From the NCBI RefSeq assembly GCF_025460835.1, contig NZ_JAMXAY010000027.1, positions 16,220 through 71,171 of the forward strand: DNA of 54,952 nt. The letters are read 5' to 3'. The notes below the pieces were generated by a model. It saw only the letters and a list, made by a program, of their open reading frames with translations. It was not told where the DNA came from and ran no database searches. This DNA comes from Parapedobacter soli (GTDB lineage Bacteria > Bacteroidota > Bacteroidia > Sphingobacteriales > Sphingobacteriaceae). Position numbers and translations under genes: made by a program. Of the stretch, positions 45,601 to 54,749 are shown piece by piece (within the stretch, counting starts at the first letter, position 1; the number at the start of each line of letters is the position of its first letter).

Positions 45601-47207
45601 AAGGTGGGCAGCTGCCTGGCCATAAAGTGGATTCGTGGATTGCCAAGGTGAGACACTCCACCCCTGGCGTAGGGCTGATATCCCCACCACCTCACCACGA
45701 CATCTACTCAATCGAAGACCTGGCGCAACTGATCTTCGACTTGAAAAATGCCAACCGCGAAGCCCGCATCAATGTCAAACTGGTATCGAAAGCTGGAGTG
45801 GGCACCATCGCTGCGGGTGTGGCTAAAGCACACGCTGACGTTATCCTTATCGCAGGATACGATGGCGGCACCGGTGCCTCGCCCATCAGCTCAATCAAGC
45901 ACGCCGGTCTACCTTGGGAACTAGGTCTCGCAGAGAGCCACCAAACATTGGTAAAAAATGGTCTCCGCAGCCGGGTGGTACTACAGACTGACGGACAGCT
46001 TAAAACGGGAAGAGACTTGGCTATCGCCACATTATTAGGTGCCGAAGAGTGGGGCGTGGCCACAGCTGCATTGGTTGCAGGGGGATGCATCATGATGCGC
46101 AAATGCCACCTGAATACATGCCCCGTGGGTGTGGCCACGCAAGATCCTGAACTACGGAAACTTTTCACCGGGAAACCGGAAGATATTGTCAACCTATTCC
46201 GTTTCCTCGCCGAAGAGCTCCGCGAAATAATGGCTGACCTCGGCTTTCGTACCATCAATGAGATGGTAGGCCGGGCACAGTTCCTCAAGAAAAGGGAAGA
46301 TATCGAGCACTGGAAAATCCGCAAGGTGGACCTTACCCGTATCTTATATGTGGCCCACAGCCGTAGGGGCGATGCGTTGTACCAGACCGAGCAACAGAAT
46401 CACGGTTTGGATATGGTCCTGGATTGGGGTTTGGTAAAGCAGGCACGAAAAGCGTTGGACAGTAAAACACCCGTATTCGGTACATTCAACGTCAAAAATA
46501 CTGACCGCACAATCGGCACGCTGCTCTCGAATGAGGTTTCTAAAATCTATGGCGGTGAGGGACTCCCCGATAATACTATCAACTACAAATTTATCGGGTC
46601 GGCCGGACAGAGCTTCGGAGCCTTCGCGGCAAAGGGATTGTCTTTCGAATTGGAGGGTGAAGCAAACGATTACGTAGGCAAAGGTCTCTCAGGCGCACAA
46701 CTATCCATTTACCCAACGTCCGACAGCCCACGGGTACCCCATGAGCACATCATTATCGGAAATGTCGCACTATACGGCGCCACATCGGGGCACCTCTTCG
46801 TTTGTGGCCAAGCCGGCGAACGGTTTGCCGTGCGCAACTCGGGTGCCACTGCGGTTGTAGAAGGTGTAGGCGACCACGGCTGCGAGTATATGACCGGAGG
46901 GCGTGCGCTGATATTGGGCGCTACCGGGCGGAACTTTGCCGCCGGGATGAGCGGCGGTATCGCGTGGGTTTACGATGCCTTAGGATCGTTCAGGATGAAT
47001 TGTAATACGGAAATGGTAGACCTAGACCCACTGGAAACAGAAGATGAAACAGCAATCATAACATTGCTCAAACGGCACGCCCACCTCACCGGAAGCAAGC
47101 GCGCCACACAGATTTTAAAAAATTGGAAAACAGAAAGGACCTGTTTCATCAAAGTATTCCCGAGGGAGTACAAGAATGTGGTACGGTCAACATTGGTAGA
47201 AGCATAA
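42693..47207 (+). CDS. gltB: Glutamate synthase, large subunit
   Basis: It makes two glutamates from glutamine and 2-oxoglutarate. The protein has 1504 residues. A 20-residue propeptide precedes Cys21 (ERDACGVGF), the glutaminase nucleophile, with the type II amidotransferase domain to about 430. The central domain, the FMN-binding synthase domain (about 800-1230, with GEGGEDEMRY and AKPGEGGQLPGHKV), the Fe-S cysteines in CHLNTCPVG (near 1140) and the C-terminal GXGXG beta-helix (about 1260-1470) follow. It is complete and forms an operon with gltD, 14 nt downstream. Confidence 0.98.
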   Translation: MTSISKQAEGLYQSDFERDACGVGFVANIKGNKTHTQVRDALTMLENMEHRGACGCDPESGDGAGIMLQLPHEFLWEECISLGIQLSEPGYYGTGMAFLPKNPKANELGRLIIQQAAEERGMDFLGFRIVPVNPEGIGSTALSVEPEIVQFFVARPTGITTTAEFERKLFVLRRLITKKAEEAQGPSDHIYIASLSCKVIVYKGQLTTYQVGTYFPDLSDERVTSAFGLVHSRFSTNTFPSWQLAQPFRMLAHNGEINTLTGNLNWFYAGLRSLSSPYFTEEEMQILLPVVDGHQSDSACLDNVAELLLHSGRSVAHAMLMMVPEAWDGNTQMDPLKKVFYEYHATLMEPWDGPAALCFTDGTIIGAMLDRNGLRPLRFAITSDDRVIVASEAGALPVDEHIIIKKGRQQPGKIFLIDLEKGEILSDDQVKSELATRQPYGDWLHQYKIRMDELAEPRVTFTYLSKESVFKYQQIFGYSREDVEHIITPMALDGKEPIGSMGTDVPLAVLSNHPQHLSSYFKQFFAQVTNPPIDPIRERLVMSLATFIGNAGNILDEDKMHCHCVALEHPIITSRELEKLRSIDTGIFQAKTLQCYFNATGKPGALKDGLDRLCRYAEDAVRDGFEVIILSDRAIDSQHAAIPSLLAVSAVHHHLIKTGHRGAVGLVVEGGDVWEVHHFACLLAFGATAVNPYMALATVRTLKEQKLLDTTLTWPQLAKNYVKAVCGGLLKIFSKMGISTLQSYHGAQIFEVLGINKDVVDNYFCGTVSRIGGLDLDDIAREVLSKHHRGFTSTRNAKDLLPEGGIYQWKRRGEAHLFNPQTVHLLQQACRTGDYETYKKYAAYINNQTERRYTLRGLLDFARHRSSISVDEVEPAENIMKRFATGAMSFGSISHEAHSTLAIAMNRIGGKSNTGEGGEDEMRYIPLPNGDSMRSAIKQVASGRFGVTSYYLTQADELQIKMAQGAKPGEGGQLPGHKVDSWIAKVRHSTPGVGLISPPPHHDIYSIEDLAQLIFDLKNANREARINVKLVSKAGVGTIAAGVAKAHADVILIAGYDGGTGASPISSIKHAGLPWELGLAESHQTLVKNGLRSRVVLQTDGQLKTGRDLAIATLLGAEEWGVATAALVAGGCIMMRKCHLNTCPVGVATQDPELRKLFTGKPEDIVNLFRFLAEELREIMADLGFRTINEMVGRAQFLKKREDIEHWKIRKVDLTRILYVAHSRRGDALYQTEQQNHGLDMVLDWGLVKQARKALDSKTPVFGTFNVKNTDRTIGTLLSNEVSKIYGGEGLPDNTINYKFIGSAGQSFGAFAAKGLSFELEGEANDYVGKGLSGAQLSIYPTSDSPRVPHEHIIIGNVALYGATSGHLFVCGQAGERFAVRNSGATAVVEGVGDHGCEYMTGGRALILGATGRNFAAGMSGGIAWVYDALGSFRMNCNTEMVDLDPLETEDETAIITLLKRHAHLTGSKRATQILKNWKTERTCFIKVFPREYKNVVRSTLVEA

Positions 47208-47221
47208 ATGCTAAAGAAAAC

Positions 47222-48706
47222 ATGGGAAAACCAACGGGATTCAAGGAATATGATCGGAAGCTTCCGGGCAAGGATGCTGTAGCCGACCGTAAAAAAACTT
47301 ACAATGAGTTTGTACATGCCTATAGCGATAACGAGCTGAACAAACAAGCAGCCCGATGCATGAATTGTGGGATACCGTTCTGCCACTCCGGCTGTCCACT
47401 GGGTAACGTAATCCCAGAGTTTAACGACGCTGTGTATGATGGCAGGTGGGAAGATGCATATCGGATATTGACATCTACTAACAACTTCCCCGAATTTACA
47501 GGCCGGATATGCCCTGCGCCCTGTGAATCGGCGTGCGTATTGGGCATCAACCGCCCGCCTGTAACGATTGAGGAAATCGAGAAACACATCATTGAAATCG
47601 CATTCAAACGGGATTTCGTTAAACCACGGCCAGCCCATCTGAAGACGGGGAGGCGGGTGGCTATTGTGGGTAGCGGCCCTGCGGGCCTAGCCGCAGCAGC
47701 CCAATTGATTAAAGTGGGCCACGATGTAACCGTATATGAACGGGATGATAAGCCCGGCGGGTTACTCCGGTACGGCATTCCTGATTTCAAGCTCGAAAAG
47801 TGGGTCATTGACCGACGGATAAAAGTCTTGCAGGCCGAAGGCGTCCTTTTCCGCTGCAATGCAGAAGTAGGCAAAAACGTACCGGTTACCGAATTAGAGG
47901 CTTATGATGCCGTGGTACTTGCCGGCGGGTCGACAATACCTCGCGACCTGAATATACCCGGACGTGAACTAAATGGAGTACATTTTGCCATGGAACTCCT
48001 AAAGCAACAGAACAAGCGAGTGGGCAGCTCACCTTTCACCGAAAGAGATATCATCGCATCGAAAAAAAATGTCCTTGTTATCGGCGGTGGCGACACCGGC
48101 TCTGACTGTGTGGGCACATCGAACCGCCAAGGTGCCAAATCAGTGACACAATTTGAATTGATGCCCCAGCCACCGAAGGAGCGTACAGCAGCCATGCCGT
48201 GGCCTACCTACCCGATGTTACTGAAGACGACCACTTCGCACGAAGAAGGATGTGACCGTGAATGGGGTATTGGAACGAAAGCATTCATAGGTGACGGCCA
48301 AGGCAACCTCAAGGGTGTTTCCATCGTTGATCTCGAATGGGAAAGGGACCCTCTTGGGCGCCCAGTAAAGTTCAAGGAGATTGCAGGATCCGAGCGGGAA
48401 TTACCGTGCGAACTCGTTCTACTGGCCATGGGCTTTTTATATCCGCAACATGACGGCTTACTGTACCAATTGGGTGTAAAACTCGATGGACGGGGCAATG
48501 TAGAAGCCCTCGAAGGTGACTATCAGACGTCCGTAAGCCGGGTTTTTGTTGCCGGAGACATGCGCCGCGGCCAATCACTCGTGGTGTGGGCCATATCCGA
48601 AGGGCGCGAATGTGCTCGAAAGGTGGATGAATACCTCATGGGTTATTCGGAATTGGAAAGCAAGGATGAAATGGTCGATCTGGCGGATCATAAAGTTTTT
48701 TATTAG
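47222..48706 (+). CDS. gltD: Glutamate synthase, small subunit
   Basis: This is the FAD and Fe-S subunit that feeds NAD(P)H electrons to GltB. The protein has 494 residues from ATG 47222 (MGKPTGFKEY); the frame stays open 33 codons into gltB, but the chosen start fits the family. Fe-S cysteines are 46, 49, 54 and 58 (CMNCGIPFCHSGC). FAD binding is at AIVGSGPAGLAAA, and NAD(P)H binding at VIGGGDTGSDCVG. The C-terminal FAD motif is VFVAGDMRRGQSLVVWAI. It is complete. Confidence 0.97.
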   Translation: MGKPTGFKEYDRKLPGKDAVADRKKTYNEFVHAYSDNELNKQAARCMNCGIPFCHSGCPLGNVIPEFNDAVYDGRWEDAYRILTSTNNFPEFTGRICPAPCESACVLGINRPPVTIEEIEKHIIEIAFKRDFVKPRPAHLKTGRRVAIVGSGPAGLAAAAQLIKVGHDVTVYERDDKPGGLLRYGIPDFKLEKWVIDRRIKVLQAEGVLFRCNAEVGKNVPVTELEAYDAVVLAGGSTIPRDLNIPGRELNGVHFAMELLKQQNKRVGSSPFTERDIIASKKNVLVIGGGDTGSDCVGTSNRQGAKSVTQFELMPQPPKERTAAMPWPTYPMLLKTTTSHEEGCDREWGIGTKAFIGDGQGNLKGVSIVDLEWERDPLGRPVKFKEIAGSERELPCELVLLAMGFLYPQHDGLLYQLGVKLDGRGNVEALEGDYQTSVSRVFVAGDMRRGQSLVVWAISEGRECARKVDEYLMGYSELESKDEMVDLADHKVFY

Positions 48707-48863
48707 CTTCTGAATCCCGATTGTAATTGGAAACACCCGACTAAACCACTATTTTAGGCAGTATAATCAATCCACAATTTACGTGGCCTCGCGGGAGATT
48801 TCCCAATGGCTCACGACATTCAGGTAATATTCAGGAACGGGAAAAGGCCAACCAACAAGCCAT

Positions 48864-49964
48864 TTATTTGGGTGCCTTATATAACAAATACACCGCCAAT
48901 ACCCCAAAAATCACGTTCGGGATAAAAACTGCAATAAGCGGAGGGAGACCACCTTTGAGGGAGAACATGGTGGCAAATTGGATGAATACAATATAAGTAA
49001 AGCTCAATGCAATACCGATGCCCAAGCTCAATCCGATACCGCCTCTCACTTTCTTTGAAGACAGTGCCACCCCCATGATGGTGAGCACATAGGCTGCCAA
49101 TGGCGTAACAAACCGTTTATATTTCTCCAATAGGAGGTCCGTCATCATTCCAGTACCCCTTATCTGTTCCTTCTCAATCCGAGCATTCAACTCTTTCATA
49201 TTCATCGCCGTGAAGATGTTGTCATAAACCTCAAAATCCCGCGGCGTCATATCCAGTAATGTATCCATGCTGGCCCCTTTGATCATTTCCTCCTTCAAGG
49301 AGTCGACAATCCGTATGGTGTAATTTTCGATACGCCAATTGCTTTTCACCGAATCCCATTGAATCCGGTCGGCCATCAGTTTCTCGGTCATCTCCCCATC
49401 ATCAAATTTCTCAAGCACGAAATTATAGCCCACTTTGCGGTTGTTGTCGAAGTTATCGATATATACATAGCTGTCATCGTCGATCTGCATGTGCGTTGAG
49501 CTTTTCGTGTTATTCGTCACGGGTTTTACATATACCCGTTCGAAGCCTACCTTCAGCTTATTCGTCCGTGGAATGATGTACACGCTAAAGATGAAGTTGA
49601 GCGCAAAAATAATGGTTGCCGCCACCATATATGGCCTAATGAAGCGGTTGAAGCTCATCCCACCACTTAAAATCGGGACAATCTCCGTTTGGTCAGCCAT
49701 TTTTGCCGTAAAAAAGATAACCGCAATGAAGTTAATTAACGGAGAAAGCATATTGAGGTAGAAGGGTACGAATCCAGCGTAATACTCAAATACGATTTTC
49801 GATAGCGGCGCATCGTGTTTCATGAAGTCATCCAACCGCTCGGAGACATCGAACACCACAGCCACTACGGTAAAGATGGCCATGGTAAACAGGAATGTGC
49901 TCAGGTACTTACCGATGATGTATCTGTCTATGGTATTTAAATAAGGTATGCGCGCCCAATTCAT
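48864..49964 (-). CDS. LptF/LptG-family permease
   Basis: This is the inner-membrane transmembrane subunit of the lipopolysaccharide export system LptBFG. The protein has 366 residues with three membrane helices at each end (about 15-125 and 280-365) and a periplasmic beta-jellyroll domain between them (about 130-275). Family features are IDRYIIGKYLSTFLFTM near the start and the loop PLINFIAVIFFTAKMADQTE. Whether it is the F or G member cannot be told. It overlaps tgt by 4 nt. Confidence 0.93.
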   Translation of the reverse strand: MNWARIPYLNTIDRYIIGKYLSTFLFTMAIFTVVAVVFDVSERLDDFMKHDAPLSKIVFEYYAGFVPFYLNMLSPLINFIAVIFFTAKMADQTEIVPILSGGMSFNRFIRPYMVAATIIFALNFIFSVYIIPRTNKLKVGFERVYVKPVTNNTKSSTHMQIDDDSYVYIDNFDNNRKVGYNFVLEKFDDGEMTEKLMADRIQWDSVKSNWRIENYTIRIVDSLKEEMIKGASMDTLLDMTPRDFEVYDNIFTAMNMKELNARIEKEQIRGTGMMTDLLLEKYKRFVTPLAAYVLTIMGVALSSKKVRGGIGLSLGIGIALSFTYIVFIQFATMFSLKGGLPPLIAVFIPNVIFGVLAVYLLYKAPK

Positions 49965-51091
49965 AACTTTTCCCCCAATTGCGTGGTCATCTTATTCTTC
50001 CATTCGCGGAAGTCGCCCGCTTGGATGTGCTTACGCGCCTCGCGGACCAGCCACAGATAAAAATGGAGGTTATGCAGCGATGCAATCTGTGCCCCCAGAA
50101 TTTCCTGCGAGCGGATAAGATGCCTCAGGTATGCCTTGGTGTACACCCGATCTGCCAGCAGGTCGCTATCGGCATCAATCGGTGTGAAATCAGCTTCCCA
50201 TTTTTTGTTCTTGATGTTGATGATGCCGTTTTTTGTAAACAGCATGCCGTTGCGTGCATTCCGTGTAGGCATCACGCAGTCGAACATATCGATACCTAGG
50301 GCAATGTTTTCCAGGATATTGATTGGTGTGCCGACCCCCATCAGGTAGCGGGGCTTTTCGGTAGGGAGTATATCACAGACTACTTCCGTCATGGCATACA
50401 TCTCTTCCGCCGGCTCACCCACAGACAGTCCGCCGATGGCATTACCATCGCGGCCAAATTCAGCGATGGTTTCGGCCGATTTTTCCCGCAGGTCACGATA
50501 AACAGAGCCCTGCACAATGGGAAAAAGGGCCTGCTCATAGCCATATAATGGATCGGTGGCGTCAAACCGATCGCAGCACCGCTGCAGCCAGCGATGGGTC
50601 ATATCTAGGGAACGCCGCGCGTAGTGGTAATCGCAAGGATAGGGGGTGCATTCATCAAACGCCATAATGATATCGGCCCCGATGATGCGCTGGGTATCCA
50701 TCACATTCTCGGGCGTAAAAAGGTGTTTGGAGCCGTCGATATGCGAGCGGAAAGTGACACCTTCCTCTTTGATTTTGCGCACCTCGGTGAGCGAATACAC
50801 CTGATAGCCGCCACTGTCGGTCAATATCGGCCCCAACCAGCTATTAAAGCGATGGAGCCCTCCGGCAGCTTGTATGACATCCAGTCCCGGGCGCAGGTAC
50901 AGATGGTAGGTATTACCAAGTATAATTTGGGCCTTTACGGCATCTACCAGCTCATGCTGATGAACGGCCTTTACAGTACCAGCCGTCCCCACTGGCATAA
51001 AGATGGGGGTTTCGATGGTGCCGTGTGCGGTTTCGATGAGACCGGCACGTGCCTTGGATTGGCTATCTGTTGCCTGAAGCGTAAATTTCAT
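49961..51091 (-). CDS. tgt: Queuine tRNA-ribosyltransferase
   Basis: It exchanges the wobble guanine of GUN-anticodon tRNAs for preQ1. The protein has 376 residues from ATG 51091 (MKFTLQATDS); 12 upstream codons overlap the promoter and were rejected. Catalytic and binding blocks are LTDSGGYQVYSL, SHIDGSKH, MAFDECTPYP, IGGLSVGEP and MFDCVMPTRNARNG. The CxCxxC zinc motif of most bacterial Tgts is absent: the equivalent stretch reads IDADSDLLADRVY before TKAYLRHL, while the downstream His (SLHNLHF) is kept. The next gene on the strand overlaps by 4 nt. The enzyme call is secure. Confidence 0.96.
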   Translation of the reverse strand: MKFTLQATDSQSKARAGLIETAHGTIETPIFMPVGTAGTVKAVHQHELVDAVKAQIILGNTYHLYLRPGLDVIQAAGGLHRFNSWLGPILTDSGGYQVYSLTEVRKIKEEGVTFRSHIDGSKHLFTPENVMDTQRIIGADIIMAFDECTPYPCDYHYARRSLDMTHRWLQRCCDRFDATDPLYGYEQALFPIVQGSVYRDLREKSAETIAEFGRDGNAIGGLSVGEPAEEMYAMTEVVCDILPTEKPRYLMGVGTPINILENIALGIDMFDCVMPTRNARNGMLFTKNGIINIKNKKWEADFTPIDADSDLLADRVYTKAYLRHLIRSQEILGAQIASLHNLHFYLWLVREARKHIQAGDFREWKNKMTTQLGEKL

Positions 51092-51098
51092 TCGGACG

Positions 51099-51106
51099 CA
51101 AAAATA
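51099..51106 (-). promoter_or_regulatory. Candidate -7 box of tgt
   Basis: TATTTTTG on the minus strand lies 7 nt before the tgt ATG, so transcription would start at or just before the start codon. No good -33 element was seen. Confidence 0.45.
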
Positions 51107-51160
51107 GCAAAAACAACCCATTGCCACAGACGGCCGGCTATGATTTTAAATTTAACGTGT

Positions 51161-51168
51161 TATCTTTG
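51161..51168 (+). promoter_or_regulatory. Candidate -7 box of the glycosyltransferase/rsmG unit
   Basis: TATCTTTG matches TAnnTTTG and ends 9 nt before the ATG at 51178, again implying a very short leader. It is divergent from the tgt box, 54 bp away. The -33 region is weak. Confidence 0.4.
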
Positions 51169-51177
51169 GCAGCATAT

Positions 51178-52320
51178 ATGGATGTACTCAACCAAATTAC
51201 CGAAACACCGTTCTACCTGTTGCTAGGTGCATGCGGACTGCTTTTGGTATTCCAGCTGTATTTTCTGCTTTTTGTTTACAGTCGGCTCGCTTTTTATAAA
51301 AAACCCCCAATAAAAAAAAACACCAAGCAGCTACCGTTATCGGTCATCATCTGTGCCCGAAATGAAGAGGAGAACCTACAGCAAAATCTGCCAAAAATCC
51401 TCAACCAGAACTATCACCAGTTTGAAGTCATACTGGTCAACGATTTCTCTGAAGACGAAACCAAGTGGTTACTGAAAGAATTGTGTACCAAACACAGCCA
51501 TTTGAAGGTCGTCGAAATCGCGGAGCATGTCCGTCTCAAACACGGCAAGAAGTTCGCCGTCACGTTGGGTATCAAAGCTGCCCAATACGAACACCTGGTT
51601 TTCACGGATGCCGATTGCGTACCGCAATCGGACCAATGGCTCCAACACATGGCAGATGCATTCGACAGCGGCGAGGAAATCATATTGGGGTATTCTCCAT
51701 ACACGAGAAAGCCGGGATTCCTAAACGCCTTAATCCGTTTTGAGACCTTCCATACGGCGATGAGCTACCTATCTTATGCCCTCAAGGGCAACGCATATAT
51801 GGGGGTAGGGCGCAACCTCGGTTATACAAAAAGTTTATTCTTCCGGGGGAAGGGTTTTGCTGCACACATGCATATCCTATCGGGCGATGACGACTTATTC
51901 GTTAACCAGAACGCCACACCGCATAACACCGCCATCTGCATCGAACCGGAGGCACAGGTATGGAGCGAACCGAAAACCACATTTGCGGCATATATCCAAC
52001 AGAAAACGCGGCATGCAGGCGCCTCGAAGGCTTACCGACCGTCCCACCGGCGGATGCTGGCCACGCAACTGGTCAGCGCATTTCTTTTCTACGTGTTGGC
52101 TATCGTGTCATTGGTGTTATACCCATGGTATTGGCCGGTAATCGTAGGCATGTACGTGTTGCGGTTTGTTGTGCAGCTGTTCATCTACATCCCCACCATG
52201 AAAAAATTACAGGTAAAAGGGTTGATATGGAGGTTGCCATTTTTGGATATTTTTTACTATGGGTATATCTGCATCAATGGGTTTTTCGCGCTATACAAAA
52301 AAGATGTTCGATGGAAATAG
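51178..52320 (+). CDS. Family 2 glycosyltransferase, membrane-bound
   Basis: The protein has 380 residues from ATG 51178 (MDVLNQITET). An N-terminal membrane helix (about 12-36) is followed by a GT2 catalytic domain with VIICARNEEENL, ILVNDFSEDET and the metal-binding VFTDADC. A GDDDLF motif and a QQKTRHAG segment resemble the ED and Q..RW motifs of processive transferases. Two to three C-terminal membrane segments (about 300-375) follow. The nucleotide sugar and acceptor are unknown; an envelope polysaccharide or lipid is likely. It overlaps rsmG by 10 nt. Confidence 0.92.
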   Translation: MDVLNQITETPFYLLLGACGLLLVFQLYFLLFVYSRLAFYKKPPIKKNTKQLPLSVIICARNEEENLQQNLPKILNQNYHQFEVILVNDFSEDETKWLLKELCTKHSHLKVVEIAEHVRLKHGKKFAVTLGIKAAQYEHLVFTDADCVPQSDQWLQHMADAFDSGEEIILGYSPYTRKPGFLNALIRFETFHTAMSYLSYALKGNAYMGVGRNLGYTKSLFFRGKGFAAHMHILSGDDDLFVNQNATPHNTAICIEPEAQVWSEPKTTFAAYIQQKTRHAGASKAYRPSHRRMLATQLVSAFLFYVLAIVSLVLYPWYWPVIVGMYVLRFVVQLFIYIPTMKKLQVKGLIWRLPFLDIFYYGYICINGFFALYKKDVRWK

Positions 52321-52967
52321 CTAATAGGAATACGTTAAACCCGGGAGTAGACATCATTTACCGCTATTTCCCGAAGCTGTCGGAAAAGCAACGGGAGCAG
52401 TACCTGCAATTGGGCGAGCTGTATCCACATTGGAATGCACAAATCAACGTGGTGTCACGCAAGGATATCGACAAGCTCTACCTTCACCATGTGCTGCATT
52501 CATTGGGCATTGCTAAATTCACCAATTTTGTGGCCGGCACACGGATACTGGATGTCGGTACGGGTGGTGGCTTCCCTGGCATACCGCTGGCCATCTTATT
52601 TCCACAGGTCCAATTCCATCTCGTGGATTCCATCGGCAAGAAAATCAAGGTTGTTCGGGAAGTCGCGGCAGCCATCGGCCTGGAAAACGTGGAGGCCGAT
52701 CACATCCGTGCTGAGCAACTGGATGAGCAATACGACTTCGTAGTGTCTCGCGCCGTTACCCGATTGGCCGATTTCTACCCATGGGTGGCAGACAAATTCC
52801 GTAAAAAACATCAAAACAGCATTTCCAATGGCATCCTATATCTTAAAGGCGGCGATTTAAGTGCGGAACTTAGGGAAGCAAAACTCCGCACCGAAGTGTA
52901 CCCGTTGTCCGGGTATTTCATCGAAAATTTCTTCCTCACCAAGCACATCGTTTATGTACCGGTTTAA
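52311..52967 (+). CDS. rsmG: 16S rRNA (guanine-527-N7)-methyltransferase
   Basis: It methylates G527 of 16S rRNA using S-adenosylmethionine. The protein has 218 residues from ATG 52311, which overlaps the glycosyltransferase stop by 10 nt; a much longer open frame from 51960 crosses that gene and was rejected. The SAM motif is ILDVGTGGGFPGIPLAI, and LYLHHVLHSL and the late SRAVTRL block are family features. It is complete and convergent with the DinB gene. Confidence 0.96.
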   Translation: MEIANRNTLNPGVDIIYRYFPKLSEKQREQYLQLGELYPHWNAQINVVSRKDIDKLYLHHVLHSLGIAKFTNFVAGTRILDVGTGGGFPGIPLAILFPQVQFHLVDSIGKKIKVVREVAAAIGLENVEADHIRAEQLDEQYDFVVSRAVTRLADFYPWVADKFRKKHQNSISNGILYLKGGDLSAELREAKLRTEVYPLSGYFIENFFLTKHIVYVPV

Positions 52968-52969
52968 TA

Positions 52970-53503
52970 TTATCGTTGGCTGTCTACCCACAAAGAAACA
53001 AGCTTTATGGTTACCAGAAGTTGACCTACATGTCGCATAGTGTGTTCAGCTGCGTGAAACAACAGCCCAATCAGTGTAGTAGGTATCCGCTTTCTTCCCA
53101 AATAGCGAGCATCGGTCAATGTCGTTTCATCCGTATTCTTTAATTGCGATATAGCCGCCTGCACTTGCCTGGTGAGCGCATCAACGAGGTCGGAAGAGCG
53201 GATACTGGGTGTCTCCTGACTCTCCGCTCGGAGGTACTCAAATTGCTGTTCGGACAATGGCTGCGCCAATGCATAGGTAAACAACCGGTCAATGACGCCA
53301 CGGATATGCTGTAAGTGGAACCCAACGGAAGCCCGGCCAGCGGGCTGCACCCATAAGTAGGCATCATCAAAGCTATCCATATAGGACACTATTTCTTCCC
53401 CGGCTTGCAATAGTGCATGGGCCACAGGCTGCAACAATGGTGGTACACCTGGCACCGGACCACGCATCCAGACTTCAGGCTTGAGAGACAACTGTTCTGA
53501 CAT
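52970..53503 (-). CDS. DinB-family putative metal-dependent hydrolase
   Basis: The protein has 177 residues from ATG 53503 (MSEQLSLKPE). It has the four-helix DinB fold with His candidates for metal binding in FHLQHIRGVIDRL and LFHAAEHTMRHVGQLL (a HxxxHxxxH arrangement). No signal peptide, unlike the DinB protein at 28111. The activity is unknown; family members include thiol transferases and isomerases. It lies between rsmG (convergent) and dprA (divergent). Confidence 0.88.
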   Translation of the reverse strand: MSEQLSLKPEVWMRGPVPGVPPLLQPVAHALLQAGEEIVSYMDSFDDAYLWVQPAGRASVGFHLQHIRGVIDRLFTYALAQPLSEQQFEYLRAESQETPSIRSSDLVDALTRQVQAAISQLKNTDETTLTDARYLGRKRIPTTLIGLLFHAAEHTMRHVGQLLVTIKLVSLWVDSQR

Positions 53504-53604
53504 ATTACAAATGTAATAGACATATTCCATTTCAACAACCTGAAAAAAAGAACGATTTCAGCATACTCCATTCCAGCTAATTTTATTATATTCGCCTATT
53601 CAAG

Positions 53605-54702
53605 ATGAGCCTACTTTACCAAATTGCACTGACCAAGGTAAGCGGCGTCGGCCCGGTAGCCGGCCGCCACCTTCTCGCCCATTTCGGTGATGCGAAAGCT
53701 ATATTTACGGCACCACAAAAAGATCTCAAAAGTATTCCCGGATTAACAAGCAAGGCTGTCATGGGCATTTTGGGTGCTGATACACTCAAGACTGCTGAGA
53801 AAGAGCTTCAGTTTATCGAAAAACACGGCATCCAGATTCTCTTTTGGGGAACCGATTCTTATCCGAAACGCCTCGCCGAATGTACTGATGCACCGCTGCT
53901 GCTCTATTATAGGGGAAACGCGGATCTCAATGCACCACGCATGGTCAGTATTGTGGGCACACGTAATGCGACCGCTTATGGAAAGTCCATCTGTGCTAAC
54001 TTCATCAAGGAACTCAAATCGTATAACGTAACCATTATCAGTGGGCTAGCTTACGGAATCGACAGCAGTGCGCACCAAGGCGCATTGGACCACGATATAC
54101 CAACGATAGGTGTGTTAGGCCATGGCCTCGATCGTATCTACCCGGCGGCCAACCGGGAAATGGCAGCAAGAATGCTTGGTTATGGCGGATTGCTAACCGA
54201 GTTTCCCTCGGGTACCAAGCCCGATCGGCAAAATTTCCCCATGCGCAACCGGATTATCGCCGGGCTAGCCGATGTAACGGTCGTCGTGGAAGCTGCCGCC
54301 AAAGGGGGTGCATTAATTACCGCCGAATTGGCCAACTCGTATAGCCGCGACGTTTGCGCTTTCCCGGGGAATTTACATCAGGAATTTTCTGCAGGGTGCA
54401 ATTACCTGATCAAGACACACCGTGCACATTTGATTACCGACACGAAAGACCTCCAATACTTGATGAACTGGGAGCCTGCCGACACACCAAAGCAGCAGAC
54501 GCAACTCCAGCTGCCCATTTCACTCGGCGAGTCACAACAACGGGTATATAATATCATCCACACGGCCGGAAGGCAATTAGCCATCGATGAGCTGGCCCGG
54601 GAGCTACAATGGTCTCAGAGCAAACTTGCGATAACCCTACTTGAATTAGAAATGAATGGTCTAGTCGCTGCCTTACCCGGAAAAGTCTACCGGGCTACTT
54701 AA
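53605..54702 (+). CDS. dprA: DNA-processing protein DprA
   Basis: It binds single-stranded DNA and loads RecA during natural transformation. The protein has 365 residues: an N-terminal helix-hairpin-helix-like region (about 1-70, LTKVSGVGPVAGRHLLAHFG), the Rossmann-like DprA domain (about 75-290) with VSIVGTRNATAYG, SGLAYGIDSSAHQGAL, GHGLDRIYPAAN, FPMRNRIIAGLAD and EAAAKGGALIT, and a C-terminal winged helix (about 300-363). It is complete. No other competence gene is in the window. The SRP RNA gene follows 83 nt later. Confidence 0.96.
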   Translation: MSLLYQIALTKVSGVGPVAGRHLLAHFGDAKAIFTAPQKDLKSIPGLTSKAVMGILGADTLKTAEKELQFIEKHGIQILFWGTDSYPKRLAECTDAPLLLYYRGNADLNAPRMVSIVGTRNATAYGKSICANFIKELKSYNVTIISGLAYGIDSSAHQGALDHDIPTIGVLGHGLDRIYPAANREMAARMLGYGGLLTEFPSGTKPDRQNFPMRNRIIAGLADVTVVVEAAAKGGALITAELANSYSRDVCAFPGNLHQEFSAGCNYLIKTHRAHLITDTKDLQYLMNWEPADTPKQQTQLQLPISLGESQQRVYNIIHTAGRQLAIDELARELQWSQSKLAITLLELEMNGLVAALPGKVYRAT

Positions 54703-54749
54703 ATCATACTGCTGCAAGTCAACGTCTTGCCCCCACCGAATCATTTTTA

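Noticed and set aside
48707-48863. Gap between gltD and the LptF/G-type gene, examined for RNA genes or terminators
   Set aside because: I saw no convincing hairpin with a T-run and no structured RNA.
51960-52310. Long N-terminal extension of RsmG
   Set aside because: It lies wholly within the glycosyltransferase in another frame; RsmG homologues start near the ATG at 52311.
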